DNA from: a virus
DNA length: 62,246 bases
Direction: 5' to 3' (one strand)
IMG/VR virus record: IMGVR_UViG_3300022821_000020
Location: 1-62,246 of that record
In this document: piece by piece, positions 38,854-47,265 of the stretch
Layout: each line of letters starts with the position of its first letter
How positions within the stretch are numbered: the stretch's first letter is position 1
Position numbers and translations under genes: made by a program
The notes under the pieces: model-generated
What the model was told of the DNA's origin: nothing
The model's input: only the letters and a program-made list of their open reading frames with translations
Databases searched by the model: none

Positions 38854-39479
38854 GCAGCAAGTCAGATGAACCTGCGTGCATTGAATATCCTGATGGAACG
38901 AAAGAATGGTGTCAGAATGGTAAATTGCACAGGACCGATGGTCCTGCTATCGAGTGGCCTGATGGAACGAAAGAATGGTGTCAGAATGGTAAATTGCACA
39001 GGACCGATGGTCCTGCTATCGAGTGGCCTGATGAAGAGAAGTCTTGGTACCTGAATGGTAAAAGGCACAGGACCGATGGTCCTGCGATTGAACGTGCCAA
39101 CGGAACCAAACATTGGTACCTGAATGGTCAGAGACACAGGACCGATGGTCCTGCGGTTGAACGTGCCAACGGAACAAAACGTTGGTACCTGAATGGTAAA
39201 AAACACAGGACCGATGGCCCTGCGATTGAATACCCTGATGGAACGAAAAAGTGGTACTTAAATGATAAGAAACACAGGACCGATGGTCCTGCTAACGAGC
39301 TTTCGAATGGAGCAAAGCTTTGGTATCTAAATGGTAAGAGACACAGGACCGATGGTCCTGCAATTGAATATCCTGACGGTTCAAAGCATTGGTATCTTTT
39401 CGACAAAAAGTACGAAGATTTGGAGGTCTGGAGAGTAACCTCGGAGATACTCACTTGCTTGTTTCCAGCCCTGAAGTAA
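38850..39479 (+). CDS. HRTDGPA-repeat protein (copy D, 7 repeats)
   Basis: 209 residues from the ATG at 38850. Seven repeats in exact 23-residue register, with variable positions mainly in the linker (WPDGTKEW, RANGTKHW, YPDGTKKW) and the tail YEDLEVWRVTSEILTCLFP. The first two repeats are almost identical at DNA level, pointing to recent unit duplication. Confidence 0.82.
   Translation: MSSKSDEPACIEYPDGTKEWCQNGKLHRTDGPAIEWPDGTKEWCQNGKLHRTDGPAIEWPDEEKSWYLNGKRHRTDGPAIERANGTKHWYLNGQRHRTDGPAVERANGTKRWYLNGKKHRTDGPAIEYPDGTKKWYLNDKKHRTDGPANELSNGAKLWYLNGKRHRTDGPAIEYPDGSKHWYLFDKKYEDLEVWRVTSEILTCLFPALK
38928..39362 (+). repeat. 69-nt tandem repeat array D (7 units)
   Basis: Units start at 38928 and every 69 bases to 39342 with no indel; the longest array of the window. 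Six of seven carry an unmodified CAGGACC-GAT-GGTCCTG hairpin; one has GGCCCTG in the right arm. Confidence 0.92.
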
Positions 39480-39543
39480 GGAAGAGGAAACATAACAAAC
39501 GGGAGTAAAATTCACCTTGCTTGTGTTACTCTAATCAAGTCAG

Positions 39544-39906
39544 ATGAGAATGAAATACAGGCAAATACAAGTAACCCTTCTTGAAAAAAAGCGAGAGGAG
39601 CAGGTACACAAGGTTCCTTCTGGTGACAGGGCACAAGTCAACCATGTTTTAGCTGCCAAGGTTTGGAAAGCGCCTAATCTAGGTCTCTGGAAAGGGCCAA
39701 AACTCCTTGAGGTTTACTCAGATGACTATCGTGGAGACAGAATCCTCCATTACGTAAAAAAACTGGAAGATGAAAACCAGGAATTGAGAACCATAATGGC
39801 TGGTGAGCGGCGAGTTGAATTTGAGCAAACCATAAACCTTTGGCCAATATTCTTAGTCGCCGTAGTGCTATGGTGTATCTGTACGCTATTTTTCTTTATT
39901 CTATGA
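39544..39906 (+). CDS. Tail-anchored membrane protein, 120 aa
   Basis: Basic N-terminal cytoplasmic region, a short coiled coil (KKLEDENQELRTI) and one C-terminal transmembrane helix (INLWPIFLVAVVLWCICTLFFFIL). ATG at 39544; overlaps GAGGAG leader of the exonuclease gene. Function unknown. Confidence 0.7.
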   Translation: MRMKYRQIQVTLLEKKREEQVHKVPSGDRAQVNHVLAAKVWKAPNLGLWKGPKLLEVYSDDYRGDRILHYVKKLEDENQELRTIMAGERRVEFEQTINLWPIFLVAVVLWCICTLFFFIL

Positions 39907-39914
39907 GGAGCCCA

Positions 39915-40505
39915 ATGAAGAAGTATTTTTTGTTTGATTGTGAGATGGGTGGAACAAGCCCTAAAACTAGTTTATTGACATTGCATGGCTTGGTTCTTGA
40001 CCAAGGTCTAAATGTAATAGACGATATCTCCCTAATGATTAAGCCCAATAACGGCATTTATTATGTAACAGCTAAAGCAATGGAGGTCAATCAAATTGAT
40101 CTAGCTGCGCACGACAAAGAAGCGATACCTCTTTTTGAGGCCGCAAAGATTTTCGAGAATTTTGTGTGCAAACATTCAATCGGTTGCGACAAAATGATTC
40201 CCGCAGGACACAACTTGTCACTAGACATTCGTTTCTGTAAGCGATACTTCCTAAAGGCCACCAACAACGCAGAGGGCGACGATTGGAATCGCTTCTTCTC
40301 ACACCGTCGAGTCGACACAGCAACGCTGGCTCACGGGCTCATCCTTGCTGGGAAGCTGCCTTCCGTGCTCGAATGTAGCCTTGGCTCGCTTGCAGCTCAT
40401 TTTGAGTTGGACTACAGCGGCGCACACAATGCTAAATTTGATGCTGAGCTGACCCTGGAGGTTCTCAAACGCCTTATCGCTCTAATGAAGGCCTCGCAGT
40501 GCTAA
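39915..40505 (+). CDS. DnaQ-like DEDDh 3'-5' exonuclease
   Basis: 196 residues from ATG 39915 with GAGGAG upstream. Exo I motif D8-C-E10 (FDCEMGG), Exo II AGHNLSLDIRF and Exo III HNAKFDAEL with the DEDDh histidine. It resembles the proofreading subunit or RNase T/oligoribonuclease class; substrate could be DNA or short RNA. Confidence 0.9.
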   Translation: MKKYFLFDCEMGGTSPKTSLLTLHGLVLDQGLNVIDDISLMIKPNNGIYYVTAKAMEVNQIDLAAHDKEAIPLFEAAKIFENFVCKHSIGCDKMIPAGHNLSLDIRFCKRYFLKATNNAEGDDWNRFFSHRRVDTATLAHGLILAGKLPSVLECSLGSLAAHFELDYSGAHNAKFDAELTLEVLKRLIALMKASQC

Positions 40506-40581
40506 GAAACTTGAATTAAGCCCGATTCCCGTTGTTCTTCTCGGCCCCCGTTTTCTATACTCATATTACAAGGGAGTCCGC

Positions 40582-41223
40582 ATGAAGTATCTCGTAGATA
40601 TTGATCCAAGAATTAAGTTGTCCGAGCCTGACAAGGCTTTAGATGTTCCAGCCCACGTGACATTCACTGGGGCGTTTACAGAGGCTAGCGCTAAAAAGTT
40701 CCGAGATGAACTTGAAGCAGTTGAGTCTCATTGCCTACGTTCCCAGCAGGACATCATTCCAATTGTTATCGACTCATATGGTGGCTCAGTATATGCTTTG
40801 CTGTCAATGGTAGATACAATTGAAAACTGCAAGGTTCCAGTCGCAACAATTGTTGAAAGCAAAGCCATGTCATGTGGCGCTGTATTGTTTTCTTGCGGTG
40901 CCGAAGGCCACAGGTACATGGGCCCTAGAGCGACTGTCCTAATCCACGATGTTTCTTCACATGCTTTCGGAAAAGAGCCCGAGCTAAAAGTTGGCGCCGA
41001 TGAGGCAAGTAGGCTCAATCAGATCATCTATGAAATGATGGCCGAGAATTGTGGTCATAAAAACAAGAACTATTTCTATGACAAGGTAACAGAAAAGCGT
41101 GGTGCAGACTGGTTTTTGACGCCCGAAGAAAGCCTAGAGCATAACCTGGCCAACCACATCGCCATTCCAGAAATGAAGATCAAGCTGTCTTTGGACTGGT
41201 CTTTCGGTCTCTCAAAGGACTGA
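40582..41223 (+). CDS. ClpP-like serine protease
   Basis: 213 residues. The triad looks complete: S97 in KAMSCGA, H122 in VLIHDVSS and an Asp near 176 (GADWFLTPEES). IDSYGGSVYALLSMVDTI is the usual ClpP handle. It may form a ClpP-like chamber working with host ClpX/A, or act as a capsid maturation protease; no capsid genes are nearby. Own leader with AAGGGAG. Confidence 0.92.
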   Translation: MKYLVDIDPRIKLSEPDKALDVPAHVTFTGAFTEASAKKFRDELEAVESHCLRSQQDIIPIVIDSYGGSVYALLSMVDTIENCKVPVATIVESKAMSCGAVLFSCGAEGHRYMGPRATVLIHDVSSHAFGKEPELKVGADEASRLNQIIYEMMAENCGHKNKNYFYDKVTEKRGADWFLTPEESLEHNLANHIAIPEMKIKLSLDWSFGLSKD

Positions 41224-41364
41224 ACTAGGAAGAGCGTTACCCAAGGAGGTAAACACTCCACACCTGCTTATGTTTAAGGTATTATAAGGCCTGGTGACTA
41301 ACTGAAAGTAGCAAATCACCTAGCCCTTCTTCGAATATGCGGAAAGAAAACACAGGTGTGAAGC
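41224..41364 (+). promoter_or_regulatory. Leader region with nested inverted repeats before the phosphatase gene
   Basis: TATTAT at 41280-41285 is a possible -10 element. CACACCTG (41259-41266) pairs with CAGGTGTG (41353-41360), just before the ATG, and GGTGA (41293-41297) with TCACC (41316-41320) inside. AGGTGTG is also the ribosome binding region, so pairing could hide it. A structured, regulatory 5' region is inferred from this. Confidence 0.4.
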
Positions 41365-42126
41365 ATGAGAAAACGAACGATAATTTGTGGTGATATTCAT
41401 GGTATGCTTGATGAGTTCAAGGAACTCTTAGAAGTGTGTGAGTATGACATTGAGGAAGACCGACTGATATCTGCTGGCGACCTTGTGGACCGTGGTCCTA
41501 AATCTGCGGAATGTATTCGCCATGTCAAGGAAGTCGGTGCAGAATTGTGTATCGGTAACCACGATGACAAGTATTTACGTTATTGGCGACACGAACAGAA
41601 GAAGACGCACACGGGTCGCAAACATTATCGCAACCCGATGAGACTCCCTTCAGAAAAAATGGAGATCTGGGAGTCACTTACAGAAGAAGACATTACCTTC
41701 ATTCATGAAGGGAAGTACTGCATTCCTCTTTGGGAGTACAACGCTCTGGTAGTTCATGCGGGAGTCCTCCCTGGGAATAGTGACGTCCCATTTGACAAGC
41801 GTGGCCGAGAAGAATATATCTTTACTCGATATATCCATAAAGACACATATAAACACATGAGATTGGGACCGAACTATTCTCAACCCGAGAACTCCGTTCA
41901 CTGGACTGAGGTTTATGATGGCTCTGCAACTATTGTTTACGGACATGACGTGCAGTCTTTTACTGAGCCCGTCATTGTAACCAATGATAGAGGTGGCCGT
42001 ACTGTTGGAATCGATACAGGAGCGTGTTTCGGCGGACTACTTACTGCTATGATTTTTAACACAGACGGGACAGAGGAGTTTCGTTCGGTGAAGGCCAAGA
42101 AGGCTTGGAAAAAGTTCAAGGACTAG
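41365..42126 (+). CDS. Calcineurin-like Ser/Thr or dinucleotide phosphatase
   Basis: 253 residues. Metal motifs GDIHG (9-13), GDLVDRGPKS (38-47) and GNHDDKY, plus VVHAG and YGHDVQ, place it with lambda-PP / PrpE-like phosphoesterases. It would dephosphorylate proteins, counter host or phage kinases, or hydrolyse Ap4A. Preceded by the structured leader. Confidence 0.92.
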   Translation: MRKRTIICGDIHGMLDEFKELLEVCEYDIEEDRLISAGDLVDRGPKSAECIRHVKEVGAELCIGNHDDKYLRYWRHEQKKTHTGRKHYRNPMRLPSEKMEIWESLTEEDITFIHEGKYCIPLWEYNALVVHAGVLPGNSDVPFDKRGREEYIFTRYIHKDTYKHMRLGPNYSQPENSVHWTEVYDGSATIVYGHDVQSFTEPVIVTNDRGGRTVGIDTGACFGGLLTAMIFNTDGTEEFRSVKAKKAWKKFKD

Positions 42127-42130
42127 AACA

Positions 42131-42445
42131 GTGTTCCATTGTAATGCTGGTAACATCCTTATTGTCAATGCTTTCTATGAAGAGGACAGAGACTATTTCT
42201 TTGACACATTAGGCCTAAACCCTTACGTGCGTGCTCGGATTGCAGACAACTCAGGGCGTATGATTAACATACCGCATGGTGAACTTGTAATGGCTCTTGA
42301 AAAATCAGTGCCACCATGGTATAAATCAGATAGGATTCGTTGCCTCTGGTTTACCAGAGAAGTACACATCCTTAGATTGGCGTTGGTATACCATGAGCGA
42401 AACTACAAAGTCGCAACTGAGATTCTTCCAAAAGGATCTGTTTGA
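42131..42445 (+). CDS. Unknown protein, 104 aa
   Basis: GTG start at 42131, five bases after the phosphatase stop. Alpha/beta composition with a basic C-terminus. Overlaps the macro-domain gene by 53 bases. No family recognised. Confidence 0.6.
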   Translation: MFHCNAGNILIVNAFYEEDRDYFFDTLGLNPYVRARIADNSGRMINIPHGELVMALEKSVPPWYKSDRIRCLWFTREVHILRLALVYHERNYKVATEILPKGSV

Positions 42446-42902
42446 GCATTTGACACAAGGGACCTACTTGGCTCATGGTGTGAATTGTATGGGAGCAATG
42501 GGTCGTGGCATAGCGGTTGAGTTCAAAGAACGTTGGCCGAGGATGTATGAAGAATACCGTGCTAAGTGCAAGGAAGGCAGATTAATACTCGGAGATTTCC
42601 ATACATGGCAGCCAGGGTTACGCTACTTTAGGCAGCAAGAATTCTTGTCCATTAAGATATACAACCTTGCGATAAAGTCCCACTGGAGAAATCCAGCTAG
42701 TTACCTGGCTATTGAGTCTTCTGTAAACCTAATGCTTGATGATATGTCTGAGAATGGAGGGGCTGTAGTTACTATGCCATGGATTGGTTGTGGGCTTGGT
42801 GGGCTTGATAAGAAGCACAGTGCCAAAATCTTGAAACGGTGCCTCGCTAAAGAAAGGCCTAATGGCCGAGAGCAGCAAATCTGGGTATACGAAGGAAAGT
42901 AG
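42393..42902 (+). CDS. Macro domain (ADP-ribose binding or hydrolase)
   Basis: 169 residues from ATG 42393. LAHGVNCMGAMGRGIAVEF corresponds to the ADP-ribose loop, followed by WPRMYEEYRAKC, IYNLAIKSHWR and MPWIGCGLGGL, as in ALC1/TARG1-like or phage Appr-1''-p processing macro domains. It could remove ADP-ribose from nucleic acids or proteins, reversing host defences, and connects to the NAD+ theme. Confidence 0.9.
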   Translation: MSETTKSQLRFFQKDLFEHLTQGTYLAHGVNCMGAMGRGIAVEFKERWPRMYEEYRAKCKEGRLILGDFHTWQPGLRYFRQQEFLSIKIYNLAIKSHWRNPASYLAIESSVNLMLDDMSENGGAVVTMPWIGCGLGGLDKKHSAKILKRCLAKERPNGREQQIWVYEGK

Positions 42903-42933
42903 GCAAACATAAGGAAATGGCCTGTTTAAACGG

Positions 42934-42962
42934 TTCACATCCCCTTCCGAATAAACTATAAT
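42934..42962 (+). promoter_or_regulatory. Consensus-like sigma70 promoter, leaderless
   Basis: TTCACA (42934-42939), 17-base spacer, TATAAT (42957-42962). The gene's ATG is at 42968, where transcription should begin. GTTTAAACGG lies upstream, shared with the IF-1 promoter (TTAAACGG). Confidence 0.75.
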
Positions 42963-42967
42963 GAAAC

Positions 42968-43363
42968 ATGGGCAATTGTCGAGAAATGAGTTATGTGGAG
43001 CCACAATTTGGGAAATTGTACCGAACCACGAGAGCCTTCCGAGTTCAAATAGACAGCCATCGCCAGCGGGTCGGTGCCTGGAGAGGCTATAAGTTCCCAA
43101 AGGGTGCCGTATTTATGCTGGTAGGCAGAGGGAACGACCAAAGGCTAGTGGCGTTCAGAAAACGACGCATCTGGACTGATGGGCACAATCGTGATAGCTC
43201 CGAGCTTCGTGGAACCGACATTGTCGAAAGTTACAACATTATTTATGGGGATAGGGTGTTTGAGGTTGGGTTTCGGAAATCTGATTGGGGTGATGCTTTG
43301 GTGCCCTGTAAAACAGATGGTGAGGCCCTCACGGACTGCTTGAGCGGCGAGGAAAGATGTTGA
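42968..43363 (+). CDS. SH3-like family protein, 131 aa
   Basis: PQFGKLYRTTRAFRV, PKGAVFMLVGRGNDQRLVAF, IIYGDRVFEVGF give a complete example of the pattern. Predicted leaderless start. Overlaps the deaminase gene by 7 bases. Confidence 0.7.
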   Translation: MGNCREMSYVEPQFGKLYRTTRAFRVQIDSHRQRVGAWRGYKFPKGAVFMLVGRGNDQRLVAFRKRRIWTDGHNRDSSELRGTDIVESYNIIYGDRVFEVGFRKSDWGDALVPCKTDGEALTDCLSGEERC

Positions 43364-43800
43364 AGCACTTGAAGACAGCGGAAAAACTTGCTCTCGACCA
43401 TGAATATGACGAAGGCCTAGAGTACTTTTTGTGTGCCCTTATTGTAAAGGGTGGCAGCATTCTCAGCGTTGGATTCAACAAGAAGTCAACAAATGGGTTC
43501 GTCGAACACTTCGCAGATGTAGCTCGTGGCCAACGAGACTATTGCTTGTCCACACATGCCGAGATGGATTGCATTCTTCAGGTACGATCGAAGATCGACC
43601 TTAGAGGTACAAAGCTATACGTGGTCCGTAGCAAGGCTTCTGGGGGGCTGGGCATGGCTAAGCCGTGTGAAATTTGTGAGCATGTACTCTACAACTACGG
43701 CATTCGTCGTGCCTATTACTCAATTGATGATGGGGAATATGGTGTGATGAAAGTGACGAACCCTGCAAAGAAGTTCAGGAAGCTAGGAAACAGCTCATGA
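43357..43800 (+). CDS. Cytidine/deoxycytidylate deaminase family protein
   Basis: 147 residues. Zinc motif H67-A-E69 (THAEMDCI) and P103-C104-E-I-C107, diagnostic of the CDA fold. Length and the C...HAE...PCxxC order fit phage dCMP deaminases or related base-modifying deaminases. The allosteric region of T4 dCMP deaminase is not evident. GAGGAAAG precedes the ATG. Confidence 0.85.
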   Translation: MLKHLKTAEKLALDHEYDEGLEYFLCALIVKGGSILSVGFNKKSTNGFVEHFADVARGQRDYCLSTHAEMDCILQVRSKIDLRGTKLYVVRSKASGGLGMAKPCEICEHVLYNYGIRRAYYSIDDGEYGVMKVTNPAKKFRKLGNSS

Positions 43801-44153
43801 CCTGGGATGTTCCAAGAGAAGAACAGGCAGAACTCGGTTATATCGAGGAAGACAAGCGACTCGGGAAGTTCGCCATCGAGTTTCTCAAGGTGGCAAAACC
43901 TGGGGCTCTTTATACATTTAGACTTGGTACAATGGACTTTTACTCCCCTATCTTGAGGAAGGATTTTGAACATTACTCAAGACCATTTACAGCAGACCCA
44001 ACCTTGGCCATGATTTTTCTTGGTCGTCCTCGCCGCAGGTGGAAGAAAGGTCCAAGGAGTATACAATTCCTGGCGACGAACGTCGATGGCGACGTCGCTA
44101 CTGTTTGGATGGATGAAGAAGCTCTCGGTGCTCTCTGCGAATTCAAAAGGTAA
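43797..44153 (+). CDS. SH3-like family protein, 118 aa
   Basis: VAKPGALYTFRLGTMDFYSP, AMIFLGRPRRRWKKG, ATNVDGDVATVWMDEEAL; an Arg/Lys-rich loop in the middle. ATGA coupling with the deaminase gene. Function unknown. Confidence 0.68.
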   Translation: MTWDVPREEQAELGYIEEDKRLGKFAIEFLKVAKPGALYTFRLGTMDFYSPILRKDFEHYSRPFTADPTLAMIFLGRPRRRWKKGPRSIQFLATNVDGDVATVWMDEEALGALCEFKR

Positions 44154-44240
44154 AGACTTTTTTGCTAAGGGGATATCATTTGCTAGTGTTTGTCGGAATG
44201 CTATGCTTAGCGACAGGTTCGTGTTTGCTTTCCTTATAGC

Positions 44241-44432
44241 ATGAAAAATGAAGAACACAGCGAAACAGAGGCTTCCGAGACTCTCTTGGAAATCATTGAG
44301 AGAGGTCGGCTTATATCCCAAGGCCGTGAAGAGAAACGCATAAGACAGGAAAAAAAGGCTGAGATAGCTGAACTGTTAATGCTTTTTGTCTTGTTGACAG
44401 CCCTACTACTTTCACTACTGTTCTGGCGTTAA
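44241..44432 (+). CDS. Tail-anchored small membrane protein, 63 aa
   Basis: Charged helical N-terminal part and a C-terminal hydrophobic helix (LLMLFVLLTALLLSLLFW). Starts after 87 bases without a gene. Similar architecture to 39544-39906 but shorter. Function unknown. Confidence 0.65.
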   Translation: MKNEEHSETEASETLLEIIERGRLISQGREEKRIRQEKKAEIAELLMLFVLLTALLLSLLFWR

Positions 44433-44482
44433 GACACGTACCATTTTACTCCACTGATACCTTTCCCTAGAAGAGTTTTGGG

Positions 44483-44511
44483 TTCATACTCAAAGCCAGG
44501 AATGGTACAAC
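44483..44511 (+). promoter_or_regulatory. Sigma70-like promoter
   Basis: TTCATA (44483-44488), 17-base spacer ending AATGG, TACAAC (44506-44511). Leader contains GAGGGACA before ATG 44544. Confidence 0.55.
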
Positions 44512-44543
44512 ATGTAGTGTTAGTGTCGAGTAAGTGAGGGACA

Positions 44544-45011
44544 ATGAAAGTAATGAAAAAAAATGCCTTAGGCAGTTTGCGACAAACCATGCGGCTCGAA
44601 GCTGACGAGAACGTGGAGCAAGCAACTAAGTTCAGGGAGGCCTACGTTGCTCAGCAACGCTCGTCTATTTCTGGTGTTCGAAAAAAGAATCGGCTGCCGT
44701 CTTCACCTGTTGAGTTTGAACCATACGTAATTGTGCCTAAACAGTTCTTGGTAGTAGTTCACTATCATTACCCGCTTGTCGTATTCCCCAGGGGACTTAA
44801 AGAAGAATTGAATGAGCTGGAAGAGTTTTTCAGTATTCGACTAAATCAGCGAGGCGAAGGCACCCTTATTCAAGGGGGGCGACTTCTTGCCACTATGACT
44901 TATAGGACCAATATGAAACCAGTCAATGTGCTGGGCTTCCGCAAGACTCTCTGTGAACTGCTCGACCGATATGGCGTTGAGATTATTAATTACAAAATCA
45001 CCCGTATATGA
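44544..45011 (+). CDS. Unknown protein, 155 aa
   Basis: N-terminal basic helix, then strand-rich FLVVVHYHYPLVVFP and a helix-strand C-terminus. GAGGGACA supports the ATG at 44544. ATGA coupling to the next gene. No family recognised. Confidence 0.65.
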   Translation: MKVMKKNALGSLRQTMRLEADENVEQATKFREAYVAQQRSSISGVRKKNRLPSSPVEFEPYVIVPKQFLVVVHYHYPLVVFPRGLKEELNELEEFFSIRLNQRGEGTLIQGGRLLATMTYRTNMKPVNVLGFRKTLCELLDRYGVEIINYKITRI

Positions 45012-45262
45012 ACAAAAAGCCGAATAAGAAGAACAAGCGGACGGCGGGTAAAAGTCTGACCGAACGTGTTTATGACCGAAAGATAAGGAAGGCCACCAAG
45101 CGAGGCGGCAAGCTTTTTGTTTGTGAATCACACGCACACAACCCAAACGCCTGTGGCGTGAAATTTGTAAGTAGCCATGGGTGGGTTGCGTGTCCGAGTT
45201 GTGGTAACGAATATTGCCGCTGGCTTAACTACAAGGAGCCTAAGGAGCCATTTGTGTCATGA
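45008..45262 (+). CDS. Basic zinc-ribbon-like protein, 84 aa
   Basis: Lys/Arg-rich N-terminus followed by CESHAHNPNACG and CPSCGNEYC, enough Cys/His for a zinc ribbon. Likely nucleic-acid binding. Coupled by ATGA on both sides. Confidence 0.68.
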   Translation: MNKKPNKKNKRTAGKSLTERVYDRKIRKATKRGGKLFVCESHAHNPNACGVKFVSSHGWVACPSCGNEYCRWLNYKEPKEPFVS

Positions 45263-45618
45263 ATACCGTAATAGAAGTCGGAAAACTAGACCCGTATCAC
45301 CTGCTTATACCTGGGCAGGTGATTTGGTCAAAGAGCGATTGGGTTGCATTGTATAGGCCATGGCCCCTTTCAGAAAACATAGAAGAGTCGTTCACACACC
45401 AGAGTCACTTAGGCCCTAAAAAACCAGTCTTGCTTATTGAGAGAGTAAAGAACGAAAGTGGCCCACTAAGAGGCCTTATCATTTTTTACGAAGATCAACA
45501 GTGGTATGTAGAGTGCAAATACCACTGGAAATTGGATGAACGCAGCAAGCGACGCTACCAGGTTTTGGGCCCTCCTCATTTTGAGGTTATTGGGGCAGTT
45601 GAAAGTGGGTGTGGGTGA
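45259..45618 (+). CDS. SH3-like family protein, 119 aa
   Basis: LLIPGQVIWSKSDWVALYRP, PVLLIERVKNE, LIIFYEDQQWYVECKYHW. Typical pattern; function unknown. Confidence 0.68.
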   Translation: MNTVIEVGKLDPYHLLIPGQVIWSKSDWVALYRPWPLSENIEESFTHQSHLGPKKPVLLIERVKNESGPLRGLIIFYEDQQWYVECKYHWKLDERSKRRYQVLGPPHFEVIGAVESGCG

Positions 45619-45623
45619 GTAAA

Positions 45624-46043
45624 ATGAAGTCATCAATAATTTGTCTGTCGGGAGGCTTCGATTGTATTCACGCTGGCCATGTGAGAATGTTGCAAGGCGC
45701 AGTTCACTTTGGAAGGGTTGTGGTCATTCTTAATTCGGATGAGTGGCTAATAAGACGCAAGGGATACTGCCTTCAGCCGTGGCATGAGCGCAAAGAGATA
45801 CTCTTAGCCATCAAAGGTGTTTCTGAAGTCGTTTCTGTTGATGATTCGGATGACACTGTTTGTGAAGCTCTGAGCCGCATTAAGCCTAACGTTTTTGGCA
45901 ATGGGGGTCTGAGGGTCAAGGGCAATACACCCGAGCGTGAGCTATGTCAAAAACTTGATATTGCCCTGGTTTATGGCATTGGTGGTGGTGAGGGTGACGC
46001 TAAAACACTTGATCTCTTAGAGAAGATTAAGGCGGTGAAGTGA
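45624..46043 (+). CDS. Cytidylyltransferase-like nucleotidyltransferase (RfaE2/TagD type)
   Basis: 139 residues from ATG 45624. GGFDCIHAGHVRML carries H16-A-G-H19, and the small size with NVFGNGGLR, ERELCQKLDIALVYGIGGGE resembles HldE C-terminal or glycerol-phosphate cytidylyltransferase domains. Together with the sugar dehydrogenase it may take part in surface sugar modification; it may alternatively adenylylate another small substrate. Confidence 0.85.
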   Translation: MKSSIICLSGGFDCIHAGHVRMLQGAVHFGRVVVILNSDEWLIRRKGYCLQPWHERKEILLAIKGVSEVVSVDDSDDTVCEALSRIKPNVFGNGGLRVKGNTPERELCQKLDIALVYGIGGGEGDAKTLDLLEKIKAVK

Positions 46044-46423
46044 TGGCTTTTAGCTTAGGCAAAATCAAGAAAATTAGTGCCAACTCATTGGCCCACGATG
46101 ATTACTGTATGATTGACCCACAAATAACCAAACGAAACCATTGTAGAAGGTATAAGGGCAAGCTTTACAAGATCAGCATGTGCAAAGCCATCAGGGATTG
46201 GATTGCTGATAGTGATTTGGAAGACATACTTCAGGAGTATGGCACTATTGGCCTTCGCCAGAACTCCAAGTCTGATGGTTGGACCCAATCAAGGCCTATC
46301 CCTGAAGGGGAAATAGTGTTATACCTCCAAACAATTTCAAAAGGTCGAGCAAAAGTACTCTGGGGCGAGCGAATCTTCACAGTACCGAGACATGATCTCG
46401 AAGCTACGCCGATTTCTTCTTAA
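46043..46423 (+). CDS. SH3-like family protein, 126 aa
   Basis: ATG 46043 overlaps the previous stop (TGATGG); a GTG one codon upstream is possible. KGKLYKISMCKA, EGEIVLYLQTISKGRAKVLWGERIFTVPRHDL. Function unknown. Confidence 0.66.
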   Translation: MAFSLGKIKKISANSLAHDDYCMIDPQITKRNHCRRYKGKLYKISMCKAIRDWIADSDLEDILQEYGTIGLRQNSKSDGWTQSRPIPEGEIVLYLQTISKGRAKVLWGERIFTVPRHDLEATPISS

Positions 46424-46427
46424 ACGG

Positions 46428-46456
46428 TTCAAAAGAACCAACACAAAGGCTATTAT
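46428..46456 (+). promoter_or_regulatory. Sigma70-like promoter, leaderless, IF-1 gene
   Basis: TTCAAA (46428-46433), 17-base spacer, TATTAT (46451-46456); ATG at 46463. Preceded by TTAAACGG as at 42934. Confidence 0.75.
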
Positions 46457-46462
46457 CACCAT

Positions 46463-46741
46463 ATGAGCGATACACACATTGAGCTAGAGGGCGACATCGT
46501 CCACTCAACCAAGGGCATTTTCAAGGTTCAGCCGCTGGATAGCGAAGGCGACTATCTAACTGACCCGCTAGGAAAGGTGCAGGTAATTGTCTGCACAATT
46601 GCGGGAAAGCTGCGGAAGAACAGGATTCAACTACTCGTTGGCGATCGAGTAAAGATTGAGGTGAGCCCCTACGACCTGACTCGTGGTCGTATTACCTATC
46701 GCCTGAAGAAGCCAAGGGTTTACCAGGGTTATAACGACTAG
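46463..46741 (+). CDS. infA: Translation initiation factor IF-1
   Basis: 92 residues (bacterial IF-1 about 72; the extra residues are in an insertion near residues 22-35 and at the C-terminus). [39 protein letters not shown] and [15 protein letters not shown] match the S1/OB-fold IF-1 signature nearly position by position. IF-1 binds the ribosomal A site during initiation. A phage copy expressed from a predicted leaderless promoter could bias host ribosomes at initiation; that role is inferred. Confidence 0.93.
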   Translation: MSDTHIELEGDIVHSTKGIFKVQPLDSEGDYLTDPLGKVQVIVCTIAGKLRKNRIQLLVGDRVKIEVSPYDLTRGRITYRLKKPRVYQGYND

Positions 46742-46758
46742 GCCACAGGTCAAATAAG

Positions 46759-47265
46759 ATGACAACCCCTCCAGATATAAGCGACTTCTCTATTGAAGAG
46801 ATTCGCACTGCACTTGATGATGTTCGACATCCCTTTGAAGTTGCAGTATATAGCTCGGAAAACTACTACAACATGGGCTCAGTCCTGCGTGTAGCTCACA
46901 ACTTCCTGGCCAAGAAGGTCTGGATGGTAGATTTCACCAGTTTTTACAAAAAGGCAGGAATGGGCACCCACAAATGGGAGTCAATTGAAGAGGCGACTCT
47001 CACTGAGTTCCTCACGAGGAACAAGGATCGTAACATTATTGCTTTCGAGCGGAGACACAATCTTACAACAAAGGACATTCGAAACTTTGAGTATCCCGAG
47101 AACCCAATTTTATTCTTCGGTTCTGAGAAATTTGGTGTTCCCGACCGTGTAATTGAGCAGGCGCATTCCGTAGTCACTATTCCTGTGTTCGGTGTACACA
47201 ACGATTACAACCAAGCAGTTGCCGCAGGCATAGCAATCTACGATTTTGTTTCTAAGTTGCAGTAA
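46759..47265 (+). CDS. SpoU/TrmH-family RNA 2'-O-methyltransferase
   Basis: 168 residues. NMGSVLRVAHNF (motif 1), ILFFGSEKFGVPDR (motif 2) and VTIPVFGVHNDYNQAVAAGIAIYDF (motif 3, knotted SAM site) are all present. It would methylate ribose in tRNA or rRNA, perhaps masking RNA from nucleases. Directly follows IF-1, strengthening a translation module. Confidence 0.92.
   Translation: MTTPPDISDFSIEEIRTALDDVRHPFEVAVYSSENYYNMGSVLRVAHNFLAKKVWMVDFTSFYKKAGMGTHKWESIEEATLTEFLTRNKDRNIIAFERRHNLTTKDIRNFEYPENPILFFGSEKFGVPDRVIEQAHSVVTIPVFGVHNDYNQAVAAGIAIYDFVSKLQ

Noticed and set aside
44020-44244. Second frame overlapping the end of the 43797 gene
   Set aside because: Almost entirely inside another gene, no ribosome binding site, and the product has no protein-like pattern beyond the overlap.
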